From Chara braunii (lineage: Eukaryota; Streptophyta; Charophyceae; Charales; Characeae): a DNA stretch of 24,957 bases. Positions 1 through 8,964 of this stretch are shown piece by piece. The notes beneath the pieces were generated by a model, which saw only the letters and a list, made by a program, of their open reading frames with translations, made no database searches and was not told where the DNA came from. The position numbers were made by a program, and so were the translations under genes. The stretch spans positions 885,175 to 910,131 of the forward strand of contig BFEA01000379.1 in assembly GCA_003427395.1 (NCBI GenBank), in the 5' to 3' direction. The first letter of the stretch is position 1; the number at the start of each line of letters is the position of its first letter.

Positions 1-135
1 TCTCTCTCTCTGTGTGTGTGTGTGTGTCTGTGTGCGTGTGTGTGTGTGTGTGTGCGCGCGCGCGCGCGTGTCTGTGTGTGGGCGCGCGCACGCGCGTGCC
101 TTTGTGTGTGTGTGTGTGTGTGTGCGCGCGTGCGG
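1..135. repeat. GT/GC alternating low-complexity tract
   Basis: The first 135 bases are almost entirely alternating purine-pyrimidine: long (GT)n runs broken by (GC)n blocks, for example around 55-68 and 82-97, with short CT interruptions at the left edge. Such GC/GT alternation is the classic sequence type able to adopt Z-DNA under negative supercoiling; that is an inference, not something the sequence proves. All overlapping reading frames here (CVCVC-type peptides) are products of the repeat and are not genes. The tract continues beyond the left edge of the window. Confidence 0.95.
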
Positions 136-609
136 GGGGCGGGGTGGGGGACGGAGGACGCGGCCGGTTGGTGGGTGCGTGTGGTTCGGGTCCTCGGCGT
201 TGCGATCGCAGAGAATAGACGAGAGGTAGAGCCAGGCGACGGTGCTACATTCAGGGCTGGAAGTTGCATTACGCGGCATCATCCAGGGGCAAGGGCCCAC
301 TTACACGAATTAAGAGATATTGACCGTAGATAGCACAGATCAACGGTCAGAATCGCTTAATCCGTGCAAGTGGGACCTTGCCCCAGGATTTCCAAGATCT
401 TGAGTGCATGTGGGCAAAAGTCCACATGCATTCAAAATGTGGATGTGGGCGGATGGCATTCAAAACGTGGGCGGATAGCGAGTACTGCAACTACGAGGCC
501 CTCATGCCTGCGAAGGTACAATCCTGATAATCCTGTGGAGAAGCACGCAAAAATCGAGAAAAGGTCCAAAAGAACACGCAAAAGTCGAGAAAAAGGGCGT
601 GCCCTCTAT

Positions 610-646
610 GAAAAAAAAAAGGGAAAAAAAAAAAAAAAAAGGGGGG
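610..646. repeat. Poly(A)/poly(G) homopolymer run
   Basis: Runs of A interrupted by GGG and ending in a G run. This could be the tail of an old + strand retroposon, but no element body or target duplication is visible beside it. Confidence 0.7.
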
Positions 647-856
647 TAATTTCCCAGTCGCAGGGTAACGGCAGCGAGTGCCGCCAACGGCTACAGGGGC
701 ATGCTAAGAAGATGCACGGTAGCCTTACGGGCATATTGCAATTTTTTCTACAGGTACTTGATAACAATGTGGCAGGGACATATTGGAAACTTGGACCAGG
801 TACCGGTAGGGGCATATAAAACAATTTTTTAGGGGTGTTTTGTAAATTTAAATCGT

Positions 857-887
857 CCCCCCCCCCAAAAAAAAAAAAAAAAAAAAA
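857..887. repeat. C10-A21 homopolymer junction
   Basis: Ten C are followed directly by about twenty-one A. The run is bracketed by the same short string, AATCGTCC, on both sides (851-858 and 885-892). The pattern is like a poly(A) insertion with a very short flanking duplication, but homopolymer slippage would look similar. Confidence 0.7.
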
Positions 888-1030
888 TCGTCCACCACAG
901 GGTGAGTGGGCTGGCAGAGGGCATATCGCTAACACACGGAAATGTGAGGGGTATAGAACAAATTTTCCCTTTCTTTTCAAAAGGGCCAAGGCGGCTTGAG
1001 ATGTCAGAATAGAACAGACCGGCCCAAGGT

Positions 1031-1870
1031 AATTCAAAATTGTAGTATTACTGTTCCTCGGTAAAAAATAAAAATAAAATAAAAAAAGATGTTAGTTGTT
1101 TGGTTTGATATTGGAATACCTTGGTAGAACAAAATGGCTTGTGATTTTATAGGTGCACAACCCTGTTCTATCCGTTGCTTGTGCCTAGTTGGATGCTTGG
1201 TGGGGAGATAGGGTGTACGGGAAATTGAATGGTGGTGATAGGGATGTGGGATAAAGGTATTTTCTACGCTGCTGTAGTTGGAACTAAAACGCATTGGAAT
1301 TACGATAGGTGGGCAACCCTAATTTGATTTGTTGCCAGCGTTTGGTTCGCTGCAGGGCGTTGACGCAGAAAATACTTCGATACCCGTGGCAGCCTTGTGT
1401 TGGGAGTTGAGGACTTTTCGATACCATGGACAGGTTTGCGATAGATATTATGGATTGATGTGTCGTGTTCGTTAGTCAGTGTTGTGCTTTTTAGTTAATG
1501 TTGAGAGAAGGTTAACCGACCCCCCAATTTTCACCGTCATTTATATGCTCTTTAGTTATTGTTGTATTCTTTTAATTTGTATTGACAAGGTTTACATTTT
1601 GAGTGGGATTGTTCCTTCGTTTTGCTGTTAGGGTTGAGGTTGGTTGTTAGATTGCTTTCGTGGCAGGGACTGGTGCCATGTTTAGTTAAAGAGTGTGGAG
1701 ACTGAGTATGCAGGGACGGGGCTCTGGGCTCCTGGTGGGGTAGGACAACCCTTGTCCCTGTTATCGACTATCTCGATTATGTAATTGCCTTGGGCACTGG
1801 GCCTTGTTAATAAAAGAAAATACAAAGAGAAAGAAAGTATAACGATTTTAATTCAAAACTGTAGTATTAC
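1031..1870 (+). mobile_element. Candidate retro-insertion with 21-bp flanking direct repeats
   Basis: A 21-bp string beginning AATTCAAAA and ending GTAGTATTAC occurs at 1031-1051 and again at 1850-1870, with one mismatch. The roughly 800 bp between them ends in a signature at 1787-1816 (GCCTTGGGCACTGGG followed by an AATAAA-like string) and then an A-rich tail. The same signature, in reverse complement, ends the retro-insertion at 15399-15556, so both appear to be 3' ends of one non-LTR family. No protein domain is recognisable in the body, and the tail is A-rich rather than pure A. A related string also abuts the poly(T) at 2036, so the 21-mer could be a shared SINE 3' motif rather than a target duplication. 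Confidence 0.45.
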
Positions 1871-1945
1871 CCAAGAGCCTAGCTCAGTGGGTACACCCAT
1901 GAATTGTTAAAATACAGACCTGTGTTCCAATCCAGACGATGGAAC
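1871..1945 (+). mobile_element. tRNA-derived SINE head, + strand
   Basis: An A-box-like TAGCTCAGTGG lies at 1880-1890 and a B-box-like GTTCCAATCC at 1924-1933. The spacing and order match the internal RNA polymerase III promoter of tRNA genes. The sequence does not fold as a full tRNA: there is no matching acceptor stem or clear anticodon arm, so a tRNA-derived SINE is more likely than a gene. It is similar, in inverted orientation, to 2172-2240, sharing GGTACAC and an AAATACAGACCTG block between the boxes. Confidence 0.55.
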
Positions 1946-2017
1946 TTGACAAGTAAAACCAACTAATGAATTGTTTGGGGCCAGTCAGCTCAATGATAAT
2001 ATCTCAAGGTCGTCGCC

Positions 2018-2240
2018 CTTTTTTTTTTTTTTTTTTAATTGTAGTATTTTACTCATCTGCTTCATGTTCTTCCCCCGAATACAACGTACGGTCATTATAG
2101 TTGTATCTAGACTGAAAGAAGCCTCAAATACAGCTATAATTACCATTTGTTGTATTCGGGGGAAGAAGGTAGCGGAGTTCGAACTCAGGTCTGTATTTCA
2201 ACATCTATTTCAGGTGTGTACCAACAGAGCGGCCAATTGG
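2018..2240 (-). mobile_element. tRNA-derived SINE, - strand, with poly(A) tail
   Basis: Read on the minus strand, the unit starts near 2240 with a degenerate A-box region (CGCTCTGTTGG) and continues through a strong B box (GAGTTCGAACTC, complement of 2175-2186). It then passes through a body containing a 40-bp-arm hairpin and ends in a run of A (the T run at about 2018-2037). Head plus tail is the standard SINE layout. Its head resembles the + strand head at 1871-1945, so the two may be copies of one family inserted in opposite orientation. No clear target duplication was found. Confidence 0.55.
2067..2167. repeat. Inverted repeat, 40-bp arms
   Basis: Arms at 2067-2106 and 2128-2167 are reverse complements at 35 of 40 positions, starting with a perfect 19-base stretch (TTCTTCCCCCGAATACAAC). 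The loop is 21 bases, 2107-2127. It lies inside the minus-strand SINE body. It could be a small fold-back element inserted there or a structured part of the SINE RNA. Confidence 0.85.
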
Positions 2241-3490
2241 TAGAAATTATTTGCAAGTCCAGACTCGAAGTCAGTTGGACTCAGGTTGATAATGCCAAAT
2301 TAGAGTTGTACTCAGCTACCTAAATGCTCAAATTAGGTGAAGGGAGATTGAGGCTTGCTAGAGAGATACAGGGAAGGGACAATGGGGTCCCCTGATCACA
2401 TCTATGTGTAATAGAAATGCAAGCATGATAGTTAGAAGGCAAGCTACTGAGGACATAGTGGTTCCTTAGCGATAAGTGTTGCCCGAAGGGGGTTAGGGCT
2501 TTGATGAAGGTTTAAATCGCCAGTACACGACCCCAGCCTTGCTGAGAAGAAAACTCATCGCCTACGAAATTTTTGGAGGCCCAGTGTCGTAGATAAATCA
2601 AATCGGCGGTGGGCAACCTCCAATAAGGGTCCGCGACCGATAGTTGGATGCACTGGTGGTTTAATCTCGGTGGGAGGTTTCTGTTCATTTAAAGTTCTTA
2701 ATTGAGTACTAGTGTGAGGCTACGTTTGGGGGTTCTTATAGCGAAAACTTTGCGTATTATAGTTGATCACCTTGACTTACTCTCCCTTGTTAGGGCTACT
2801 GCAAGGGGAGAAGGTAAGTGTCATAAGGGTGGTTTTAGCATTGATTTGGAGGAACAAGGTGGTTCAAGGGAGCACCCTTCGCTTGGTCGAGGCTAAGTGC
2901 AACGTGAGAGTCTGCACAATTAGACGTAGTAACTCGTTCTGACAGTGACTTAGTCCCATCAGGATGGTTGTGGGGCACAACTGCAACAAAGATCGTGACT
3001 CTCTTGTGATAAATCTTGTTGGAGTGAGAAGAGTACGGGTAGAAGGAAAACTTTATTTCTGGTATGGTAATTTTCTCCTCAAAGTTTTCGGTGTTCTCTC
3101 AGGTTCTATCTCTAAGTGTGCAATTATATTTGTCATTGTTATATTCGATATATTTGTAATATTCTTTACTAGTTCATCAATTGCCCAACAATTTATCCGA
3201 CGAAGTTGGGTAATGGTCCCAATGTTAAATTATAAAATGTTTTCATAAGGAACGTTAGGTCCAATTCCTAACATGTGTTCCTCCCTACAAATAAATTGAA
3301 GCAATGTTTAAAAACTAAAAGGATTGAAACATATAAACGGTTGGGTCTCGCTTCACTACACAACATACAACATATGTTTGAACCTATTAGAGGTGTTATG
3401 CATTTGAAATGTTTGATCAGTATGAAGGCATACGGTCTAAAATTCCAATTTAGATACCTGTTGAATGTTGAGTAGTGGAGCAAAACCTTC
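2241..3490. other. No feature recognised
   Basis: Moderately AT-rich sequence. Open frames are short (under 100 codons), unrelated to any family I recognise, and overlap on both strands. One short hairpin, GTTAGG with CCTAAC, occurs at about 3253-3271. Confidence 0.5.
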
Positions 3491-4140
3491 TAGTACAGTA
3501 AACGAATGAGGAAAAAAAATATATATGAAAAGTATGAGAATGTGACTCAATCAAAATAAGTGATTCTGAAAAGAATAAAATAAGAATTCTAGAAGAGAAA
3601 AAATTCTGAAGAATAATGAATTTGAATTAGGATGACAAAAAGATAAGTAACTGATGTCTTAACTAAAGCGTTGAATCATATGATAAATATTTCCTAAAAG
3701 GAACATTTTAATATGATTCCTACGATAGATATGAGGCTTACATTGAAAAAGGTATTAAAACAAAATGGACCCAAATGCTCGGATTATGATGAAAACGTTT
3801 GATTAAAAAAATATTCACCATGATTCTCAATAGTGAAGTGACAAAAACTGTAAGGTGCATTATGATTGAATTTCACGAAAAAAAATAAATATTTGGTTAG
3901 GATAAAAATAAGAGGAAAATGTGTCAAGTTAACAAAGTCAGGTGGAGAAGGAGGATAAAAATCAATTAGATTATCAACTCTCAAAATATTGATTAATTTC
4001 CTACAAAAAATGTGTATTTCAAGTCCATAGGAATAATTATGAAGCGGAATAGCAGCATTATGATAATGAAACATATAAGTTTATCAATGACATGCCTTGT
4101 ATGCGTATTTAAAAAAAAAACAAAACATGAAAACACCGTG
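3491..4140. other. AT-rich spacer
   Basis: Strongly AT-rich, with many A runs and no gene, tRNA or clear repeat. It forms the left flank of the GC-ended inverted-repeat element that starts at 4152. Confidence 0.5.
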
Positions 4141-4357
4141 AAAAAAATCAGGGTTACCTGGCCGAACGTATGGAGACCTCTAGGCTGACCCCCGAACGTT
4201 CGGGCATTTCGGTCCTCGTACGGGGGCTGAACCTGAAGGGGTTTGGACCCCGCAAAAAACTATTTTGGAACCTAAATATTATTATTATTATTTTTTTTTT
4301 TCTGTGAGTTCCTTGTGATGTAAGGTATCCCCGTCTTAATTTTGAAGACATTCTGTT

Positions 4358-4640
4358 CAGCCAAAAAAAAAAAGAAAAATCGGCAAAGATGGTGGTGTCA
4401 AAACTTGCTTGCCCACTCACTAATTTGTTTTTTTTCTCTTTTCACTTTTTGTTTTTCCTTTATTTCGGGGCATGGAAAAAAATATTATTTTTTCAAACTT
4501 TATTTGTATATTCTCCATTATGTGAGATACACATATGTAAAATTTCATGGCATTTGTCACAGCCAAAAAAAAAAGAAAATCACCAAAGATGGCAGTGTCA
4601 AAAATATGCTCGACCACTCAATAATTTCATTCTCATTTTA
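4358..4640. repeat. Two direct copies of an ~80-bp unit, 202 bp apart
   Basis: The blocks starting at 4358 and 4560 both read CAGCCAAAAAAAAA followed by a conserved stretch containing CAAAGATGG, GTGTCAAAA and CCACTCA. They lie in the AT-rich core of the 4152-4892 element. The copies are clearly related but diverged, which points to an old tandem duplication of about 200 bp within the core. Confidence 0.7.
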
Positions 4641-4773
4641 TTTTTCTAATTTTTTTATTATTATTTATTTTGAGTATTTGATTTTTATTTCAAATTTGGT
4701 AAAGAATTTGGATGTAACGTTGAGGCAAATGTTGTTAAGTTTATTCTTCTGTATAACATATATATTTTTTGGA

Positions 4774-4793
4774 TTTTTTTTTTTTTTTTTTTT
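4774..4793. repeat. Poly(T) run
   Basis: A run of about 20 T sits directly before the right GC-rich arm. It could be the tail of a minus-strand insertion or simple slippage. Confidence 0.8.
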
Positions 4794-4892
4794 GGTCCGC
4801 GTTCGACCGAACGGCCGAACGCGTCGAGAGGGGATGCTGAACGTTCGGCCGTTCGAGTTCAGGCATTCAGCCCATCCCGAACGCCGGCAACC

Positions 4893-5164
4893 TTGAAACA
4901 AATAATGATCCATCTATAAAATGAGATTCATAGATGATATGATATCATATGGTTCAAAAACAAAAACGAAGTTGAAAACAAGATAAGAATGAGAATTAAG
5001 TTCAATTAACAAGATAAAAATATGTTATAATGGGAAACTTATTATATAAAGACAACATAATGGATCGAATCTCATGATTGTTTTGGAAACTAGGGTATTG
5101 GTCATTTAACATTGATGAAAAATTATGCATATAAACAAAAAATTCGACTCAATTTAGGTAAATT
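4893..5164. other. AT-rich spacer
   Basis: No gene or clear repeat; a short ATGATATCAT-type palindrome lies near 4935-4950. Confidence 0.5.
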
Positions 5165-5580
5165 TATTACTATCGGACGCGCTGTTAAGCGCATCGGTCC
5201 CGCAGTGGGACCCTCCCGACCGCGTCACGCAGTACTTGGCAGAATTTGTCACGTAGAGCGTCTTTCCGCTCTGGTCGAGTGTGCCAACCGTACCTCTTGC
5301 GAGCCCTATGACAGGATAGGGTCACGTGAGACACTGTTTAGTACCTCCATCTGCGGGAGTTATCATTATCCTTTGGGTGGGCGTGTCCTCGCCGAGTTAC
5401 CGGACCACATGCGAAGGTTTTTCGTATGCAATCGCAGAGGTGGCCCAACCGAGGGTGTTTCCCATTCGTTGTAGCATAGGGGCTACGTATGACTAACGCC
5501 CAAATCGAACCCGCAGACGAATCGTCGCTCGAGGCATTGATCTCTCGAATGTGACCCTGCACCGATCGAGAAGGACGACC
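5165..5580. other. GC-rich island with serial short hairpins
   Basis: This block stands out in composition from the AT-rich flanks. It contains several perfect short stems in a row: GCGC arms at 5179-5192, GGTCCC with GGGACC at 5196-5212, and CCCTAT with ATAGGG near 5303-5320. The largest frame (5112-5474, 120 codons) starts in the AT-rich flank and has no recognisable motif, so I do not call a gene. It could be a structured non-coding RNA, a transposon end or an old insertion. Confidence 0.35.
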
Positions 5581-6585
5581 ATTTTAACCACGTGATACAC
5601 TTTCTAACGAAAATTCATTCTTACTTTCAATGTCGCGCCTAGCCTCTTTTTTCTATCTGACCGGTAAATTTTTTTTTATTGGAATGCACAGGTGTCACAC
5701 CCAAGACTTCGCATAAATAGGACGGTACCTCACGAGTCTCCTTCATAACGATTAGCCATGCATAAATACATAAGCAATTACGATGATGGAGTACTATGTG
5801 GTGCCCATAAAGGTGTAGTCCCATCTGAGTCATGGGATCACATTCAATGCTCAGGCGTTGGTTGAAGCTCGTGCTAAAAGAGTCAAACCTTTAGCGAGCG
5901 CAATGACAATCTAAGCGCCCTGCTATCTTCTGCATCATGCGGTACCTCAAAGGGTGTAGGGTAAGATGGCGTCAAGGGCAAAAGGGAATTTGGAGTGGTG
6001 GTGAGTTGTCTGGCGCACCACCAACAACACGCTAACCCTTCCGCACAGAACCTTACCGTTACACCAAAATAACTTTTAAAACAAGAAAAAATAAAATTCA
6101 CTATCGGATTCGTCCAAATTGAGTAATGTTTTTATAGGCCTGACCTATGCGGAACATGTGTGTGTGTCAACTAAGGCAATTGCATGCGAAGGAAAAACCC
6201 TTTTTGCGAGCGTCTGTCCCATAACCCATTCCGTGCACGGCTTTAGGCGAAGTCCACACGTGGAAATGTATAATAGGGAAGCGCAAGCGAGGGTAAACAT
6301 ATTTTTTAGTTATGCAAATTCTCATGACCAAACTATCATAGCGACGCTCCACGCGTCACCCACAATCGCTCGACCTTCTGCGGGTTTCAACGTTGCGTAC
6401 GACACTCAAGTGTCAGGGATGAGGTATCGTGAAATAAATCTTCTTCATGATATTGAATGGCTGAAGGATAAGTCATTTGGCCCTCACAGCGCTTCTGACC
6501 TTTAGGCAGAGCGTCACGATGACGAACGCGCATATACTCAGCGCATAGGGAACTAAGGGACCCAACAACCTGCCTACTAAGAGTT
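5581..6585. other. No feature recognised
   Basis: Mixed composition. A 128-codon frame at 6119-6505 on the + strand has no domain I recognise and no codon-bias support, and a shorter frame on the other strand overlaps it. I see no RNA gene. Confidence 0.4.
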
Positions 6586-6655
6586 GAAGGCCGTTGCAGC
6601 AGGTGCAGACGGCCAGCCAAAGGGGCTGGGCAAGGCAGGTTGGGCCTACTGGGGG

Positions 6656-6684
6656 CTGCACCTCTACATATAGAAGAGGTGCAG
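6656..6684. repeat. Perfect 10-bp stem hairpin
   Basis: CTGCACCTCT at 6656-6665 is the exact reverse complement of 6675-6684, with a 9-base loop. It lies in a GC-rich block shared with the larger hairpin at 6825-6877. Confidence 0.8.
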
Positions 6685-6824
6685 GTCTAGCTCCCGTAAT
6701 AGGACTTAGCCCAGAGGTTATGATACTAGACTTTCGCCCAGCAGATACCGGGATCAAGCTCGACCGCACACGCCCCACGGGGCTAGCTCCTTTTGCGAGC
6801 GACCGTGGGAGAGAGTCGTCCGAT

Positions 6825-6877
6825 GCGGCTGTTTTCGGTCGCGCGATCTGTGAGATCGCACGACTGAAAACAGCCGC
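6825..6877. repeat. Hairpin with 25-bp arms and 3-base loop
   Basis: Arms 6825-6849 and 6853-6877 pair at 23 of 25 positions around the loop GTG. Allowing a 3-base bulge, pairing continues outward for about five more bases (CCGAT). The stem is long and almost perfect, which suggests recent origin or selection. It creates overlapping mirror frames on both strands that should not be mistaken for genes. Confidence 0.9.
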
Positions 6878-7117
6878 GCGAATCGGGGAAGGCCCCTGCA
6901 CAAGGATGACACGTATAAACCGAAAAATGGTAAAACAAAATCCCTTGGGTCAATATTTCAACAGTCGTGGTGAATCAACGACGTGACTGTTGGCATAAGC
7001 CAACGACATTAAAAAAAATAAAAAAAAATGGGATCTGACTAGAAGTCAAGTGCCATGTGACGCGTCCTCAACTGATTGGGACTTACAGTCCTCACGAACA
7101 GTTGCAGGTCCCCATGA

Positions 7118-7131
7118 AAACGGACGACCGT
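7118..7131. repeat. Short hairpin AACGG/CCGTT
   Basis: Five-base-pair stem with an ACGA loop, just upstream of a T-rich stretch and the larger stem at 7187-7237. Confidence 0.6.
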
Positions 7132-7186
7132 TTAGATTTTTTGTTTTTTAGATTTCGTTGATTTCTTTTTTGTTTTAATTAGTAAA

Positions 7187-7237
7187 ATTAGTAAAGTGTC
7201 CGTTCGTTTTTGACGAACGGGCTGCCACTTTAGTAAT
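7187..7237. repeat. Two-tier hairpin
   Basis: An outer stem, ATTAGTAAAGTG at 7187-7198, pairs with 7226-7237 at 11 of 12 positions. An inner stem, CCGTTCGT at 7200-7207, pairs perfectly with ACGAACGG at 7213-7220. The layout resembles one end of a fold-back element, but no partner end was found nearby. Confidence 0.75.
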
Positions 7238-7423
7238 AGGATGAGGAAAATCGAATGAATCTGCCGCATTAACGTGGCTATGTCCGGGTGCGGGTTTTGG
7301 GGCCTTGTACTTGAGTCACGAGAGACTCTCTGCGCACACTTTAGGTGGTTTCCATTTTGCGAGGGACGGGTGAGTCATGTGACAACTCGTTCGTCGCTGG
7401 CAGCGGACGCGACTTTCGGGATG

Positions 7424-7443
7424 TACACACACACACACACACA

Positions 7444-7524
<81 letters not shown>
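7424..7524. repeat. Compound (AC)n(AG)n microsatellite
   Basis: About eleven AC units (7424-7445) run straight into roughly forty AG units to 7524. It is uninterrupted, so it is probably highly variable in length. Frames of RERERE or SLSLSL across it are artefacts of the repeat. Confidence 0.97.
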
Positions 7525-7529
<5 letters not shown>

Positions 7530-8600
7530 GGGCTGCAGTTAGCTACAACGCCCGAACCTGGCACTGTTGGCAGCCGAGTGCGTGCGCGTGCTGCAGCAAA
7601 GGGGGAAGTAGACCCTGTTGAGTTTGACTCTAGTTCGGCTCTGTGGGATTACCTGTGGGGAGGGGGCAAATCGTTTTCAAAGGAAATGAGTAGCCCTGCC
7701 CCTAGGGAAATAACGAAACAAAGTAAAAAAAAAAAAAAAAAAAAGAGAAAGGAAAAAAAACAAAAGGAAGAAAGGAAGAGAGAAGGGAAATGGCCGCGAA
7801 TATGGTCGAGGCTTGAAACAGGTGCACCCCAGAAGGTTCTAGGAGCTGATGGGACTGCGCCTGCTCGTTTTGACCAGGCAACAGTAAAATGGTTGAGTTC
7901 AACCATTTCCAGGAGTATGTGGCCTGAGAAAACGGCCAGGTACTTCTTGGGGTTGATGACCTCGATTCCCCCAAGCGAAAAACCAAGGCACCAAGCTTCT
8001 GGCCGTTGATTTAGATTAAGGGTCAAAAACACCCACAAATTTTGCCTGGTTGTGGGCAAAGCAACTGCCCACATGCCGTCGACTGGCTATAAAAATCAGC
8101 TCCCCACCCAACAGCCTCACACTTGTGGCAATGCGGCTAGGGCATTCTACTTGAGTAGATATTGGCTGGCTGGCTGGCTGGCTGGTGGTGTAGTGAGGGA
8201 GTGTTGGGGAAGTGCTGGAGGTCTGCAGGAGCGCTTGAAGGAGAAGAGAGGCAGCCATAGCCATAGGCTGGGAACTTTTTGCCCCACCTTTGTGCTCTTG
8301 CTGCATACTTGTGCATGAGTTGCGGCCGTAAGGCTGCGGCAGGCTTGGACCGTGCGGCAAGAGGCCCACGACGGGGAGATGCCGCCAAGATTGTGGGGTG
8401 AGACTGGGGGTTTTGCCGACAAATTTTTTAGTCTGAAGCGGTATTTCAAATTTACAGCTATGACTTTTTTTTTGCACGGTACTTGGCGGTGTAGCTGTTA
8501 GGGTGATGGCACTTGCGGCATTGACGCCGAAAGTGTTATTGTTTTTAGACAAGCGCCGCAGTCCAGGTTTATTTTTTGAATATCATTTGGTGGTGCGACG
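7525..8600. other. Unassigned stretch with poly(A) and small repeats
   Basis: No gene is convincing. The stretch includes a run of about 20 A at 7725-7744, a perfect 10-bp stem with a 2-base loop at 7887-7908 (AAATGGTTGA/TCAACCATTT), and a (GGCT)n microsatellite near 8162-8183. A minus-strand frame, 8016-8552 (178 codons), is the longest apparent ORF but is serine/threonine-rich without any motif. Confidence 0.5.
8162..8183. repeat. (GGCT)n tetranucleotide microsatellite
   Basis: About five tandem GGCT units. Confidence 0.9.
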
Positions 8601-8612
8601 ACGACGTGGAAC

Positions 8613-8640
8613 CACTTGGGACCCAATTTGGGACCAAGTG
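8613..8640. repeat. Nested hairpin
   Basis: CACTTGG at 8613-8619 pairs with CCAAGTG at the other end, and inside it CCCAA pairs with TTGGG. It sits about 140 bp left of the larger fold-back at 8778-8964. Confidence 0.75.
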
Positions 8641-8777
8641 AGTTGGGAGTTCAGATCGAAACAGGTGTTGTGGTGAACATTTGGTGAGCGAACATGGTGA
8701 TGGGAGGCTGTATGAACTTGTGGTTGGTTGGGGAGTGTCCTTGAGGGACGTGATGCCGTTGGGACTGTTGGGACAAC

Positions 8778-8964
8778 GACCATTTCGTGAAAACGGACAT
8801 GTTATATTTTTTGAACGAAATTAAAATTATATTTTTGAGCCAAAATCCGGTCCAAATTTTGGGCTTCTGGGCGCCAGACCCTGAAAAACGAACCGGATTT
8901 AGGCCCAAAAATACAATTTTAATTTTATTCAAAAAATATAATATGTCTGTTTTGACGAAATGAC
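8778..8964. mobile_element. Fold-back (MITE-like) element, 74-bp arms
   Basis: Arms 8778-8851 and 8891-8964 are reverse complements at about 86% over 74 bp. They share long identical blocks such as TTATATTTTTTGAA and AAATCCGGT. The 39-bp centre contains a CTGGGCGCCAG-type quasi-palindrome. The whole is 187 bp and encodes nothing. This is the structure of a small non-autonomous fold-back or MITE. A target-site duplication is not evident; the arms may extend weakly outward. Confidence 0.7.

Larger units (their letters stand above)
151..1030. other. Non-coding stretch with homopolymer runs
   Basis: I see no gene here. Open frames such as 364-819 and 606-1037 exist only because poly(A) and poly(G) runs lack stops (lysine or phenylalanine strings). 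The notable content is an A/G run at 610-646 and a C10-A21 run at 857-887, listed separately. A 17-base string at 915-931 recurs at 12616-12632 inside the minisatellite. Confidence 0.6.
4152..4892. mobile_element. Candidate non-autonomous TIR element with CGAACG-rich ends
   Basis: Two GC-rich arms of nearly equal length, 4152-4249 (98 bp) and 4794-4892 (99 bp), enclose an AT-rich core. In opposite orientation both begin GGTT, share CCGAACGTTC near the middle, and end GGACC beside A/T-rich sequence. Several CGAACG/CGTTCG copies occur in each arm, and 4191-4204 is a perfect 14-bp palindrome. Similarity between arms is only moderate, so this would be an old MITE-like element. The core encodes no transposase. 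I did not find a target-site duplication. Chance similarity of two CG-rich islands is the alternative. Confidence 0.4.

Noticed and set aside
364-819. 151-codon lysine-rich frame
   Set aside because: It stays open because of the poly(A) run; no motif, and overlapping frames exist on the other strand.
1871-1945. Functional tRNA gene
   Set aside because: A and B boxes are present but acceptor and anticodon stems do not pair, and a similar unit with a poly(A) tail lies next to it, so a SINE is more likely.
6119-6505. 128-codon + strand gene candidate
   Set aside because: No recognisable domain, no supporting context, and a minus-strand frame overlaps it.
6473-6901. 142-codon minus-strand frame and its 130-codon + strand mirror
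   Set aside because: Both span the inverted repeats at 6656-6684 and 6825-6877, which make mirror-image frames; no known domain.
7274-7621. 115-codon frame with RERERE repeat
   Set aside because: It is the translation of the AG microsatellite; no other coding support.
7649-8074. 141-codon minus-strand frame with a protein-like middle section
   Set aside because: The end runs into a poly(T)-derived phenylalanine string, no family is recognisable, and no start or splice context supports it.
8016-8552. 178-codon minus-strand frame
   Set aside because: Ser/Thr/Pro/Gln-rich composition without motif, and it crosses a GGCT microsatellite; likely chance.
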